Shown here piece after piece: positions 27,824-36,227 of a stretch of DNA of 49,431 bases. The notes under the pieces are model-generated. The model saw only the letters and a list, made by a program, of their open reading frames with translations. It was not told where the DNA came from and did not search any database. The DNA lies in the NCBI GenBank assembly GCA_002304505.1, contig NCEH01000080.1:1-49431 (forward strand). Direction: 5' to 3'. Position 1 is the stretch's first letter; every line of letters begins with the position of its first letter. The position numbers and the translations under genes are program-made. Source of the DNA: Rhizobiales bacterium 32-66-11. GTDB taxonomy: Bacteria; Pseudomonadota; Alphaproteobacteria; Rhizobiales; Xanthobacteraceae.

Positions 27824-29617
27824 ATGAGCGCGGATCTTCCTGACGAAACCCCCGGCTTCGACCTCGGCGCCCCCCCTGCGACGGCCGCCGCGACGCCCTA
27901 TCGCGTGCTGGCGCGCAAATACCGGCCGCAGAATTTCACGGACCTGATCGGCCAGGAGGCCATGGTCCGCACGCTCTCGAACGCCTTCGCCTCGGGCCGC
28001 ATCGCCCAGGCCTATATCCTCACCGGCGTGCGCGGGGTGGGCAAGACCACCACCGCCCGCATCCTCGCCCGCGCGCTCAATTACGAGCCCATGGAGGGCG
28101 GCGGCGGGCCGAGCCTGGATCTCTCGGTGATGGGCCGGCATTGCCGCGACATCATCGAATCGCGCCATGTGGACGTGATGGAGATGGACGCCGCGTCCAA
28201 CACCTCCATCAACGACATCCGCGAGATCATCGAGGGCTCGCGCTACCGCCCGGCCATGGCGCGGTACAAGGTCTACATCATCGACGAAGTGCACATGCTC
28301 TCCACGGCGGCCTTCAACGGCCTGCTGAAGACGCTGGAGGAGCCGCCGGAGCATGTGAAATTCGTGTTCGCCACCACCGAAATCCGCAAGGTGGTGGAAG
28401 CCGGCGTCCTCGCCGCCCATATCGCCGGCATCTGCGCCAAGGAAAATGTGACGGTTGAGGCGGAAGCGCTCTCCACCATCGCCCGCGCCGCCGAAGGCTC
28501 GGTGCGCGATGCGCTCTCCCTGCTGGACCAGGCGATCGCCCATGGCGGCGGCAGCGTGGGCGCGGAAGAGGTGCGCCGGCTGCTGGGCCTTGCCGACCGG
28601 GCGCGGGTGATCGACCTGTTCGAGGCGCTGATGAAGGGCGATGTGGCGCGCGCCCTCGCCGAATTCCGCGATCAATATGACGGCGGTGCCGACGCGGCCG
28701 TGATCCTTACCGATCTCGCCGAATTCACCCATCTCGTGACCCGCCTGAAGATCGTGCCCGAAAGTGCGGACGATGCCGCGCTGGTGGAAGCCGAGCGCAT
28801 GCGCGGCGTGGAGATGGGGCAGGCCCTCTCCATGCGGGTGCTGTCGCGCACCTGGCAGATGCTCTCGAAGGGCATCACCGAGGTGCAGCAGGCGGCCAAG
28901 CCCGCACAGGCGGCGGAAATGGTGCTGGTGCGCCTCGGCTATGCCGCCGACCTGCCGACCCCGGACGAGGCGCTGCGCCGGCTGAAGGATATGCCAAGCG
29001 CGGAAGGCGCCGCACCCGCGCTCTCCGGCGGCAGCGGCGGGGGCAATGGGGGAAGCGGCGGGGGAGGCTCGCGCCTTGCGCTCGCGCCGCGTGCCGAGCG
29101 CATGGTCGAGACCCAAGCCGAGCGCATGGCGGCGCCCGCGCCCGCCCGCGCCGCGGCCCAGCCGCAGGAGGGCCCGGTTCTGGCCTCGTTGCAGGACGTG
29201 GTGGCGCTGGCGAGCGCCCGGCGCGACCTGCTGCTGAAGCACGCGGTCGAGACCCAGGTGCGCCTCGTGCATCTCGAAGAGGGGCGCATCGAGTTCGCTT
29301 TGGTGCCGGACGGCAATCCGAATCTCGTGCAGGACCTCTCGCGCAAGCTCACCGAATGGACCGGCCGGCGCTGGCTGGTCTCGCTCACCTCCCGCGCGCC
29401 CGGCGCGCCGACCTTGGCGGAGACCGCCCACGCGGTGCGCCAGGAGCGCGAAGAGGGGATTAGGGCCGATCCGCTGGTCTCGGCCGTGCTGTCGCGGTTT
29501 CCTGGCGCGCAGATCGTCGACGTGCGCACCCGCGAGGACATCGCCGAGATCGGCCTCGCGCCGGCGGACGAGGATGCTTATATGGGCACGGGTCTCGACG
29601 ACGAGACCGAGACCTGA
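27824..29617 (+). CDS. dnaX: DNA polymerase III tau/gamma subunit, with an internal in-frame deletion
   Basis: Clamp-loader ATPase of the replicative polymerase. The 597-residue protein shows VLARKYRPQNFTDLIGQEAMVRTL near 28-50, Walker A GVRGVGKTT (68-76), EMDAASNTSINDIREII, Walker B IIDEVHML near 150, KTLEEPPEHVKFVFATTEIRKV near 170-190, RAAEGSVRDALSLLDQA, then a long Gly/Ala linker and the C-terminal tau domain. After IRKV at residue about 190 the next residues are VEAGVLAAHIAGICA. Family members have PVTVLSRCQRFDLRR in between, including the SRC arginine finger. Those 15 residues (45 bases) are absent, in frame, at 28391-28396. A clamp loader without SRC should be dead, and dnaX is essential, so a sequence error is likely. 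ATG 27824 follows aagagg. Confidence 0.93.
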   Translation: MSADLPDETPGFDLGAPPATAAATPYRVLARKYRPQNFTDLIGQEAMVRTLSNAFASGRIAQAYILTGVRGVGKTTTARILARALNYEPMEGGGGPSLDLSVMGRHCRDIIESRHVDVMEMDAASNTSINDIREIIEGSRYRPAMARYKVYIIDEVHMLSTAAFNGLLKTLEEPPEHVKFVFATTEIRKVVEAGVLAAHIAGICAKENVTVEAEALSTIARAAEGSVRDALSLLDQAIAHGGGSVGAEEVRRLLGLADRARVIDLFEALMKGDVARALAEFRDQYDGGADAAVILTDLAEFTHLVTRLKIVPESADDAALVEAERMRGVEMGQALSMRVLSRTWQMLSKGITEVQQAAKPAQAAEMVLVRLGYAADLPTPDEALRRLKDMPSAEGAAPALSGGSGGGNGGSGGGGSRLALAPRAERMVETQAERMAAPAPARAAAQPQEGPVLASLQDVVALASARRDLLLKHAVETQVRLVHLEEGRIEFALVPDGNPNLVQDLSRKLTEWTGRRWLVSLTSRAPGAPTLAETAHAVRQEREEGIRADPLVSAVLSRFPGAQIVDVRTREDIAEIGLAPADEDAYMGTGLDDETET

Positions 29618-29644
29618 TCCCCGACCCCGGCACGGAGAGACCTG

Positions 29645-29965
29645 ATGCGCGACCTCATGGGCATGATGAAGCAGGCGAAAGAGCTTCAGGAGCGCATGCA
29701 GCAGATGCAGCAGGAGATGGAGAGCACCGAGGTGGAGGGTGCCTCCGGCGGTGGCCTCGTCACCGTGCGCATGACGGTGAAGGGCGATACCAAGGCGGTG
29801 CGCATCGATCCGAGCCTGCTCAAGGCCGATGAAGGCGAGATCCTGGAGGATCTCATGGTCGCCGCGCTCACCGATGCCCGCCACAAGGCGGAAAAAATCA
29901 TGCAGGAAAAGATGAAGTCCATGACCGGCGGGCTCGCTTTGCCGCCGGGCCTGAACCTGTTCTGA
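29645..29965 (+). CDS. YbaB/EbfC nucleoid-associated protein
   Basis: A 106-residue dimeric nucleoid protein. It opens MRDLMGMMKQAKELQERMQQ with the typical Met/Gln-rich first helix, then VEGASGGGLVTVRMTVKGD (glycine-rich turn and strand), VRIDPSLLKADEGEILEDLMVAALTDARHKAEKIMQEKMKSMTGGL, and ends LPPGLNLF, all typical of the family. It lies 27 bases after dnaX with an agagacc-type SD and is surely cotranscribed. In most proteobacteria recR follows directly. Here the next gene is on the opposite strand 23 bases on, so recR is elsewhere. Confidence 0.95.
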   Translation: MRDLMGMMKQAKELQERMQQMQQEMESTEVEGASGGGLVTVRMTVKGDTKAVRIDPSLLKADEGEILEDLMVAALTDARHKAEKIMQEKMKSMTGGLALPPGLNLF

Positions 29966-29988
29966 CGCTCGCGTGCCGCCGGCACCGA

Positions 29989-30426
29989 CTAAAGCGGGTC
30001 TTCCGGCGGTGCGCCCCAGAACGCGGCGGCGCCCGGCGGAAGGGTGTCCAGCACGGCACTGAGGGCCGCCGGGTCGGTTGCGCGGCGCAGCGCGGCCGCG
30101 ACATCGCCGATGCAGGTCTCGGGCGCGAAATTATGGTGCGGGCGCAGGCCCTGGGCCTCGTGCGTCAGGCTGGCGCGGTCGGCAAAAGGCAGGGGTGGGC
30201 GCGACAGATCCCAGTCGGACACGAAGATCGCCCGCAGCACCGGCGGCAGCACCTGGGCGAAGCGGATCGCGTCAGCGGGCGAGAGGCGCGCGCGGAAGGT
30301 GCGCAGCACCCCTTCTACCATGGTGTAGGTCTGGTTTCGGGTGGCGAGGCCGGCGGTGTCGCGCGCATCGGCCAGGAAGCGTTCGAAATCTTCGCTCGCG
30401 TGCTGGATGGCCATGGGGATGGGCAT
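29989..30426 (-). CDS. DUF2267 domain protein
   Basis: A 145-residue soluble helical protein. The DUF2267 motif is seen in DFERFLADARDTAGLATRNQTYTMVEGVLRTFRARLSPADAIRFAQVLPPVLRAIFVSDWD: a first helix, a repeated-unit helix with the RTFRARLSPADAI turn, and the LPPVLRAIFV segment. It continues with a second partial helical set ending PPGAAAFWGAP. The domain is of unknown function and often found near stress or regulatory genes. It starts at 30426 (or 30414, after MPIP). It ends 23 bases from ybaB, convergent, and lies just downstream of a cNMP-binding protein gene, so the two may be cotranscribed. Confidence 0.8.
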   Translation of the reverse strand: MPIPMAIQHASEDFERFLADARDTAGLATRNQTYTMVEGVLRTFRARLSPADAIRFAQVLPPVLRAIFVSDWDLSRPPLPFADRASLTHEAQGLRPHHNFAPETCIGDVAAALRRATDPAALSAVLDTLPPGAAAFWGAPPEDPL

Positions 30427-30439
30427 GCGGCCCCGCCCG

Positions 30440-30925
30440 TCAGCGCCGCCGCACCGGGGGGCGGACCGGCGGCTCCAGCTTGTCCCGGCGCAAGGTGTCG
30501 AGCGCGCCCAGCGTCGCCTCGAGCCGGCCGGCGAACACGGCGCGCAATTGCACGGCGGCTTCCGGGAAGCCCTCCAGCACCCGCAGGAAGGTGGCGCGGG
30601 GAATGCGCAGCAGGGTGGAGGCCTCCAGCGCCCGCGCCGTGGCGGGGCGGGGCAAAGCGATGAGAAGGGCGCTCTCGCCCACCAGCGCGCCCGGGAGCAC
30701 CTCGCACAGCACGCGGGGGCGCGCGCCCTGCTCCTCCACCATCTCCAGGCGTCCGGAGGTCAGCACATAGCCGGCATCCGCCAGGTCGCCTTCCCGGAAC
30801 AGGATGTCGCCGGCGGAAAGGCGCAGCTGGTCGGCGCTGATGGCAAGCGTGCGCAGGGCATCCGGCGTGAGCATGTCGAACGTGGGGACGTCCTGCAGCA
30901 GGGTGACGTCCTGTTCGAGGCTCAC
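30440..30925 (-). CDS. Stand-alone cyclic-nucleotide-binding (cNMP) domain protein
   Basis: A 161-residue protein with a single Crp-type cNMP-binding beta-barrel: VPTFDMLTPDALRTLAISADQLRLSAGDILFREGDLADAGYVLTSGRLEMVEEQ, then the phosphate-binding cassette region GALVGESALLIALPRPATARALEASTLLRIPRATFLRVLEGFPEAAVQL. The cassette GALVGESALLIALPRPATA matches the GExxxxxxxxRxA pattern, with the Glu and Arg that contact cyclic nucleotide in relatives. No HTH follows, so it is not a Crp/Fnr transcription factor; the C terminus is a short Pro/Arg-rich tail. It could be a regulatory subunit for a partner protein. It sits 25 bases downstream of the response regulator gene on the same strand, which suggests an operon. 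Confidence 0.85.
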   Translation of the reverse strand: MSLEQDVTLLQDVPTFDMLTPDALRTLAISADQLRLSAGDILFREGDLADAGYVLTSGRLEMVEEQGARPRVLCEVLPGALVGESALLIALPRPATARALEASTLLRIPRATFLRVLEGFPEAAVQLRAVFAGRLEATLGALDTLRRDKLEPPVRPPVRRR

Positions 30926-30950
30926 GTTCGGCTCCCCGCGGCGGCCATGC

Positions 30951-31640
30951 TCAGGGCACCAGCTTGTAGCCGCCGGCCTGGGTCGCCAGCAGCGTGGGGG
31001 CGGAGGGATCGGGCTCGATCTTCTGCCGCAGGCGGTAGATGTGGGTTTCCAGCGTGTGGGTGGTGACGCCGGAATTATAGCCCCACACTTCCTGCAACAG
31101 GGTCTCGCGCGCCACGGGCGATTTTCCGGCGCGGTAGAGATAGCGCAGGATCGCGGTTTCCTTCTCCGTCAGGCGGATCTTGGAGCCGCGGTCGGTCACC
31201 AGCATCTTCGCGCCGGGGCGGAAGCTGTAGGGGCCGATGGCGAACACCGCGTCCTCGCTCGCCTCGTGGCTGCGCATCTGGGCGCGCAGGCGGGCGAGCA
31301 GCACCGCGAAGCGGAACGGCTTGACGATATAATCGTTGGCGCCGGCTTCCAGCCCGAGAATGGTGTCGCTGTCGGTATCATGCCCGGTGAGCATGATGAC
31401 CGGCGCCTTGAACCCATTCTTGCGCATTTGGCGCACGGCGTCGCGCCCGTCCATGTCGGGCAGGCCCACGTCCATGATGACGAGATCGACCGCGCCGTTC
31501 CGAGCCGCCTCGATGGCGCCCTGGGCGGTTTCCGCCGGCACGGGTTCGAACTCGTCCTGAAGCGCGAGCTGCTCGATCAGGGCTTCGCGCAGCTCCGGGT
31601 CGTCTTCGACCACCAGGATTTTCCACGCATTGGCCATCAA
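30951..31640 (-). CDS. OmpR-family response regulator with winged helix
   Basis: A 229-residue two-component regulator. The receiver domain (about residues 7-122) opens KILVVEDDPELREALIEQL, with the phospho-acceptor Asp in DLVIMDVGLPDMDGRDAV (near 57), the Thr in VIMLTGHDTDSDTI and the Lys in NDYIVKPFRFAVLLARL. The winged-helix effector (about 132-229) has KIRLTEKETAILRYLYRAGKSPVARETLLQEVWGYNSGVTTHTLETHIYRLRQKIEPDPS, ending GGYKLVP. The sensor kinase is not adjacent. Orthologues in Rhizobiales commonly sit beside an L,D-transpeptidase gene, as here (divergent at 31755). This suggests envelope regulation, but that is inference. Start is 31640 or the next Met at 31637. Confidence 0.93.
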   Translation of the reverse strand: MMANAWKILVVEDDPELREALIEQLALQDEFEPVPAETAQGAIEAARNGAVDLVIMDVGLPDMDGRDAVRQMRKNGFKAPVIMLTGHDTDSDTILGLEAGANDYIVKPFRFAVLLARLRAQMRSHEASEDAVFAIGPYSFRPGAKMLVTDRGSKIRLTEKETAILRYLYRAGKSPVARETLLQEVWGYNSGVTTHTLETHIYRLRQKIEPDPSAPTLLATQAGGYKLVP

Positions 31641-31754
31641 AACCTCCGTTACCCTTGCGGGAACGCGAATCGCGCAAGTACATCATGCTGCGGCGATCCT
31701 GCAAATTTGCCCGCGAAAGAATGTTGAAAACTGGTATCCAGGTGAGGTGTCTTC

Positions 31755-32288
31755 GTGCAAGTTCCTGTGGGGATCGGGAAAATCACCGTGCGGCACCTGC
31801 CGGGCGCCCCGCATCGGGGCCTCCTGCAGATGGCCGGCCGGGCGATTCCCGTGGCCTTGGGACGCGGGGGAATCGGCTTCGACAAGCGCGAGGGCGATGG
31901 GCGAACCCCGGCGGGCCGCTGGCGCATCGAGCGCATGCTCTACCGCCCGGACCGTGGGCCGCGCCCCGTCACCCGCCTTCCTGCCAAGCCCATCGCCGCA
32001 ACCGATGGCTGGTGTGACGATCCGCAGGACCGCCGCTACAATCGCCCCGTGCACCTCCCGATTCCCGTATCGCACGAACGCATGGCGCGCGCGGATGCGC
32101 TCTATGACCTTGTGCTGGTGCTGGACCACAATACACGTCCGCGTGTGAAGGGGCGGGGATCGGCGGTTTTCATCCATGCGGCGCGCCCCGGCTTCACGCC
32201 GACCGAGGGCTGCGTCGCCCTTGAGCCGCGCGAGCTGCGCCGGCTCGCCGCGCGCCTGAAGCCCGGCGCGCGGCTGATCGTGCGGTAA
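31755..32288 (+). CDS. L,D-transpeptidase (YkuD fold, YbiS/ErfK group)
   Basis: A 177-residue protein of the L,D-transpeptidase catalytic fold (COG3786). It shows RHLPGAPHRGLLQMAGRAIPVALGRGGIGFDKREGDGRTPAGRWRIERMLYR (the KREGDGRTPAG strand and turn are typical), WCDDPQDRRYNRPVHLP, YDLVLVLDHN, and the catalytic block FIHAARPGFTPTEGCVAL with the active-site Cys near residue 150 and its upstream His. The GTG at 31755 has a gaggtg SD. No signal peptide or lipobox is visible, so if it acts in the periplasm its export is unclear; the family also includes cytosolic-looking short forms in Rhizobiales. It is divergent from the response regulator across a 114-base shared region. Confidence 0.86.
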   Translation: MQVPVGIGKITVRHLPGAPHRGLLQMAGRAIPVALGRGGIGFDKREGDGRTPAGRWRIERMLYRPDRGPRPVTRLPAKPIAATDGWCDDPQDRRYNRPVHLPIPVSHERMARADALYDLVLVLDHNTRPRVKGRGSAVFIHAARPGFTPTEGCVALEPRELRRLAARLKPGARLIVR

Positions 32289-32312
32289 AGAAGAAGCGGG
32301 AAAGACGCATCC

Positions 32313-32939
32313 ATGCTCCAGGACGTTCCGCCCCCCGAGGGCGTCGCCGACCGCTCGGCGATCGAGGCGGCGTTGCGCGCGCATGGCGCGCCCGTGCGCT
32401 TCGCCGGCTGGATGTTCGCCGGCGCGGACCTGCGCGGGCTGGATCTGGCCGGATGCGAATTCGTCCGCTGCCGGGCCGGGCGCGCCGATTTCTCCGCCGC
32501 CGACCTCACCGAGGCGCGCTTTTCCGGCTGCGATCTCAACAATGCGCTCTGCCGGGGCACCATTTTGTCCGCGACACTGTTTGTCGATTGCAAGATGACC
32601 GGGGTGCAGATCCACGGCGCGCGCACGCTTGGCCTCGCCTTCGAGCGCTGCCTTCTGGTGAGCGCGGCGCTGCACGGCCTCTCGTTCCGGCGCGCCCGGC
32701 TCGATCAATTGGATTTCGAGGGCGCCGACCTCACCGAGGCGGATTTTCGCGAGGCGATCTTCCAGGGCTGCAATCTGCGCGACGCGAACGTAACCGACGC
32801 CCGCTTCGAGGGGGCGGACCTGCGCGGCGCCGATCTCGGCGCCCTGCGACTTGGCGACGCGACACGCTTCAAGGGCGCGATCATCTCCCGCCAGCAGGCG
32901 GCGGCGCTGCTGAGCGGGCTCGGGCTGAAGGTCGCGTGA
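32313..32939 (+). CDS. Pentapeptide-repeat protein
   Basis: A 208-residue right-handed quadrilateral beta-helix protein. The A(D/N)LXX repeat runs through nearly the whole length, in two blocks: residues about 30-85 (DLRGLDLAGCEFVRCRAGRADFSAADLTEARFSGCDLNNALCRGT) and about 110-190 (LHGLSFRRARLDQLDFEGADLTEADFREAIFQGCNLRDANVTDARFEGADLRGADLGALRLGDATRF). A short N-terminal leader and a short C-terminal helix flank it. Related proteins protect gyrase from quinolones (Qnr, MfpA) or have no known role. This one has loop lengths and composition not specific enough to assign a target. It follows the L,D-transpeptidase by 24 bases on the same strand. Confidence 0.9.
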   Translation: MLQDVPPPEGVADRSAIEAALRAHGAPVRFAGWMFAGADLRGLDLAGCEFVRCRAGRADFSAADLTEARFSGCDLNNALCRGTILSATLFVDCKMTGVQIHGARTLGLAFERCLLVSAALHGLSFRRARLDQLDFEGADLTEADFREAIFQGCNLRDANVTDARFEGADLRGADLGALRLGDATRFKGAIISRQQAAALLSGLGLKVA

Positions 32940-33193
32940 GGCGGCTCCGGCTGACCTGCACAGGCCGAAGCGTCGGGGCGCGCGCGTGAATGCGCGCGGG
33001 GTTGCGCGGATTATAGCGCACAGGTTGCGCTTCTTTTGTTTGAAGACATTCCAGTGTTATGACAAAGGGGCGCGGGCGGCCGTGCCCCGGCGGTCGAAGC
33101 AAATATCGGTCCCCATCCTTGGTCCCTCATGCGTGACGTCCGCGTCGGCTTCGGCGGAAGCGGTGCGCGCCACCTGGAATGATCTCAGGGCAA
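32940..33193. other. lutABC upstream region, no gene seen
   Basis: A 254-base gap. It has a G/C-rich dyad at about 32978-33000 and an A/T-rich promoter-like section at about 33030-33065 (ttgtttgaagacattccagtgttat). Nothing here matches a known riboswitch or a LutR operator I can define. Confidence 0.45.
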
Positions 33194-34018
33194 ATGACTG
33201 CATCCCCTCACACGCGCCCCGTCTCGGTCGGGCTGTTCGCCACCTGCCTCGTGGATACGCTCCGCCCCTCCGTGGGGTTCGCCGCCGCGCAGCTGATCGA
33301 GGAGGCGGGATGCGAGGTGAGCGTTCCGCGCCAGACCTGCTGCGGGCAGCCGGCGTTCAATTCCGGCGACCGCGTCACCACCCGCGCTTTGGCCGAGCAG
33401 ATGATCGCCGCGTTCGAGACCTTCGATTATGTGGTGGTGCCCTCCGGCTCGTGCGCCGGCATGATCAAGACCCATTATCCCGAGCTGTTCGTCGGCGAGC
33501 CGGACTGGATGCCCCGTATCGCGCGCTTCTGCGACAAGGTGTACGAGCTGGTCTCGTTTCTCGTCGACGTGCGCGGCATGACACGGGTTTCCGCCGCCTA
33601 TGACGGCACCGTCACCTATCACGACAGCTGCTCGGGCCTGCGGGAGCTGGGCATAAAGGCCCAGCCGCGCACGCTGCTCGCCTCGGTGGAGGGGCTGGAG
33701 CTGGCCGAAATGGCCGACAGCGACGTGTGCTGCGGCTTCGGCGGCACATTTTGCGTGAAATATCCCGACGTTTCCAATGCGATCGTCGAGAAGAAGGCCG
33801 CCAACATCATCGCTAGCCACGCCGATACGCTGCTGGCGGGCGATCTCGGCTGCCTCATGAACATGGCCGGCAAGCTCCAGCGCATGGGCCGCGACATCAA
33901 GGTGCGCCATGTCGCGGAAGTGCTGGCCGGGCAGGGCGGCGATCCCGCCATCGGCGAACCCGCGCGCGCGGACACCGCGCTGAAGCAAACCGCAGGCACG
34001 CAAGGGGCGCAAGCATGA
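33194..34018 (+). CDS. lutA: L-lactate oxidation complex subunit LutA ((Fe-S)-binding, CCG domains)
   Basis: Part of the iron-sulfur LutABC complex that oxidises L-lactate to pyruvate. The 274-residue protein has the two cysteine-rich CCG (DUF224) repeats: GLFATCLVDTLRPSVGFAAAQLIEEAGCEVSVPRQTCCGQPAFNSGD (positions 13-60; the CCGQP motif) and TYHDSCSGLRELGI with DVCCGFGGTFCVKYPDVS (second CCG). It also shows DYVVVPSGSCAGMIKTHYPEL in between. The second repeat is followed by GDLGCLMNMAG, as in LutA/YkgE. The ATG at 33194 (preceded by cagggca) preserves the conserved start; a start at 33179 is possible. It overlaps lutB by 4 bases (ATGA), so coupling is likely. Confidence 0.94.
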   Translation: MTASPHTRPVSVGLFATCLVDTLRPSVGFAAAQLIEEAGCEVSVPRQTCCGQPAFNSGDRVTTRALAEQMIAAFETFDYVVVPSGSCAGMIKTHYPELFVGEPDWMPRIARFCDKVYELVSFLVDVRGMTRVSAAYDGTVTYHDSCSGLRELGIKAQPRTLLASVEGLELAEMADSDVCCGFGGTFCVKYPDVSNAIVEKKAANIIASHADTLLAGDLGCLMNMAGKLQRMGRDIKVRHVAEVLAGQGGDPAIGEPARADTALKQTAGTQGAQA

Positions 34019-35475
34019 GCGTCCAGATCACCTCGCCCCAGTTCAAGGCCAACGCCCGCGCGGCGCTCGCCGACGCGCCGTTGCAGCAGGCGCTTTCGAA
34101 AGTCGGGCTGAGCTTCATCGGCCGGCGCTCCGCCGCGGCCGCCAAGCTGCCGGAATTCGAAGCCCTGCGCGACAGCGCGCGCGACATCAAGAACCACACG
34201 CTGGCCCATCTCGATTTGTATCTGGAGCGCTACGAACAGCAGGTGATCGCCGCCGGCGGCCATGTGCATTTCGCCGTGGATGCCGCCGAGGCGCGGGACA
34301 TCGTGACCCGCATCTGCCGCGAGGCCGGCGCGCGGACGGTCACCAAGGGCAAGACCATGATCGCCGAGGAGATCGGCCTCAACGATCATCTGGAGGCGGC
34401 GGGCATCCAGCCGGTGGAAACCGACCTCGGGGAATATCTGATCCAGATCCGTGGCGAGGCGCCCTCCCACATCATCGCCCCCGCCATCCACCTCAACAAG
34501 GAGCAGGTGGAGGAGGATTTTCGCCGCGTCCACGCCCATTTGGCGCCCGAGCGCAATCTTTCCGAACCCACTTCGCTGCTCGCCGAGGCGCGCGGCGAAC
34601 TGCGGGCGAAATTCCTGGCGGCGGATGTCGGCATCACCGGCGCCAATTTCCTGGTGGCGGAGACCGGCACCTCGATCATCGTCACCAACGAGGGCAATGG
34701 CGACCTCACCCAGACCTTGCCGAAGACCCACATCGTGCTCGCCTCGCTGGAAAAGCTGGTGCCGACGCTGGAGGACGTAAGCCAGCTGCTGCGGGTGCTC
34801 GCGCGCTCGGCCACCGGGCAGGACATGAGCGTCTACACCACCTTCTCCACCGGCCCGCGCCGTGCAGGCGATGTGGACGGGCCGCAGGCCTATCATGTCG
34901 TGATCCTCGACAATGGCCGCTCCGGCATGCTGGCGGGCGCGTTTCGCGAAATGCTGCGCTGCATTCGGTGCGGCGCCTGCATGAATCATTGCCCGGTCTA
35001 TCAGGCCGTCGGCGGCCATGCGTATGGCTGGGTGTATCCCGGCCCCATGGGCGCGGTGCTCACCCCGGCGCTGATCGGCATCGAGAAGGGCGCGAACCTG
35101 CCCAATGCCTCCACCTTTTGCGGGCGCTGCGAGGCCGTGTGCCCGGTGCGCATCCCCTTGCCGAAACTGATGCGCCATTGGCGCGAGAAGGAATTCGAGC
35201 GCCACCTCACCCCGGCGCCGCAGCGCTATGGCCTTGCGTTCTGGGCCTTCTTCGCCCGGCGCGGCTGGCTCTACCGGCCGGCGACCCGGCTCGCCATGTG
35301 GGGGCTCTCGCGGCTCGGCAAGGCAAAGGGGCGCTTCGCCGCCCTGCCGCTCGCCGGCGGCTGGACCAAATATCGCGATTTCCCCACCCCGCAGGGGGAT
35401 ACGTTCCAGGCCCAATGGCAGGCGCGCCGCCGGGCGCAGGCACAGGGACAGACGCAGCGCGGAGGCAACCGCTGA
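34015..35475 (+). CDS. lutB: L-lactate oxidation iron-sulfur protein LutB
   Basis: Fe-S subunit of the LutABC complex. The 486-residue protein has an N-terminal LUD domain (about residues 80-300: VTKGKTMIAEEIGLNDHLEAAGIQPVETDLGEYLIQIRGEAPSHIIAPAIH, GITGANFLVAETGTSIIVTNEGNGD, VPTLEDVSQLLRVLARSATGQDMSVYTTFSTGPR), then a two-cluster ferredoxin region with RCIRCGACMNHCPVY (about 316-330) and FCGRCEAVCPVRIPLPKL (about 369-386), and a basic C-terminal tail. This is the intact family pattern. The stop codon (TGA at 35473) overlaps the lutC start (ATG at 35475). It belongs to the tight lutA-lutB-lutC operon; no lactate permease is adjacent. Confidence 0.96.
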   Translation: MSVQITSPQFKANARAALADAPLQQALSKVGLSFIGRRSAAAAKLPEFEALRDSARDIKNHTLAHLDLYLERYEQQVIAAGGHVHFAVDAAEARDIVTRICREAGARTVTKGKTMIAEEIGLNDHLEAAGIQPVETDLGEYLIQIRGEAPSHIIAPAIHLNKEQVEEDFRRVHAHLAPERNLSEPTSLLAEARGELRAKFLAADVGITGANFLVAETGTSIIVTNEGNGDLTQTLPKTHIVLASLEKLVPTLEDVSQLLRVLARSATGQDMSVYTTFSTGPRRAGDVDGPQAYHVVILDNGRSGMLAGAFREMLRCIRCGACMNHCPVYQAVGGHAYGWVYPGPMGAVLTPALIGIEKGANLPNASTFCGRCEAVCPVRIPLPKLMRHWREKEFERHLTPAPQRYGLAFWAFFARRGWLYRPATRLAMWGLSRLGKAKGRFAALPLAGGWTKYRDFPTPQGDTFQAQWQARRRAQAQGQTQRGGNR

Positions 35476-36158
35476 TGACCTCCTCGCGCGACATCGTCTT
35501 CGCTTCGGTGCGGCGCGCCCTCGGCGCCACCGGCCAGGAAGCGCCCCGCCGCCAGGAAGTGGCCGACCGCATCGCGGGTCACCCGCGCGGCATCATCCCC
35601 GCCCGCGCCGACCTGCCGCCGGCGCAGAAGATCGACCTGTTCAAGGACATGGTGCGGGCCGCCGACGCAACGCTCGATCATCTCGCGAGCGTCGCCGACG
35701 TGCCGCTGGCGATCGCGACCTATCTGCGCGAACGCAACCTGCCACCCACCATCCTGCGCGGCGCCGATCCGCGGCTCGCGGCCCTGCCATGGGCGAGCGC
35801 GCCCAATCTCGACGTGTGGATCGGCCCCTCGGACGGGCGCCAGCTCGCCGGGCTCTCCCATGCCTTCGCCGGCATCGCCGAATCGGGCACGGTGGTGATG
35901 CTCTCCGGGCCGGACAATCCGAGCACGCTCAATTTGCTGCCGGACCACCATCTGGTGGTGGTGGAGGCCGCCGACGTCGCGGGCGATTACGAGACCGTAT
36001 GGACGCGCATCCGCGCCGCCTACGGGCCGGGCGTGCTGCCGCGCACGGTCAATTGGATCACCGGCCCGTCGCGCTCGGCGGATATCGAGCAGACCTTACT
36101 GCTGGGCGCCCACGGGCCGCGCAGCCTGCATGTGCTTCTGGTGGGTGCGGCGCTTTGA
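35475..36158 (+). CDS. lutC: L-lactate oxidation LUD protein LutC
   Basis: Third component of the lactate-utilisation complex. The 227-residue protein has an N-terminal helical region (RDIVFASVRRALG) and a LUD domain: LFKDMVRAADATLDHLASVADVPLAIATYLRERNL, DVWIGPSDGRQLAGLSHAFAGIAESGTVVMLSGPDNPSTLNLLPDHHLVVVEAADVAGDYETVWTRIRAAYGPGVLPRTVNWITGPSRSADIEQTLLLGAHGPRSLHVLLV. The SGPDNPSTLNLLPDHHLVV block and the TGPSRSADIEQTLLLGAHGPRSL block are diagnostic. The ATG at 35475 overlaps the lutB stop. It closes the lut operon; 69 bases follow before the next gene. Confidence 0.95.
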   Translation: MTSSRDIVFASVRRALGATGQEAPRRQEVADRIAGHPRGIIPARADLPPAQKIDLFKDMVRAADATLDHLASVADVPLAIATYLRERNLPPTILRGADPRLAALPWASAPNLDVWIGPSDGRQLAGLSHAFAGIAESGTVVMLSGPDNPSTLNLLPDHHLVVVEAADVAGDYETVWTRIRAAYGPGVLPRTVNWITGPSRSADIEQTLLLGAHGPRSLHVLLVGAAL

Positions 36159-36227
36159 CATTGCACCCCGCGCGGGTGCAAATCTGGCGCCTCGGGATGA
36201 TGGCGAACGCGCGGGAAGAGTGCGACC

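Noticed and set aside
27650..29884. A 744-codon open frame on the minus strand across dnaX and ybaB
   Set aside because: It lies antisense to genes with strong homology, has biased composition without recognisable domains, and no SD. High GC makes long antisense frames common.
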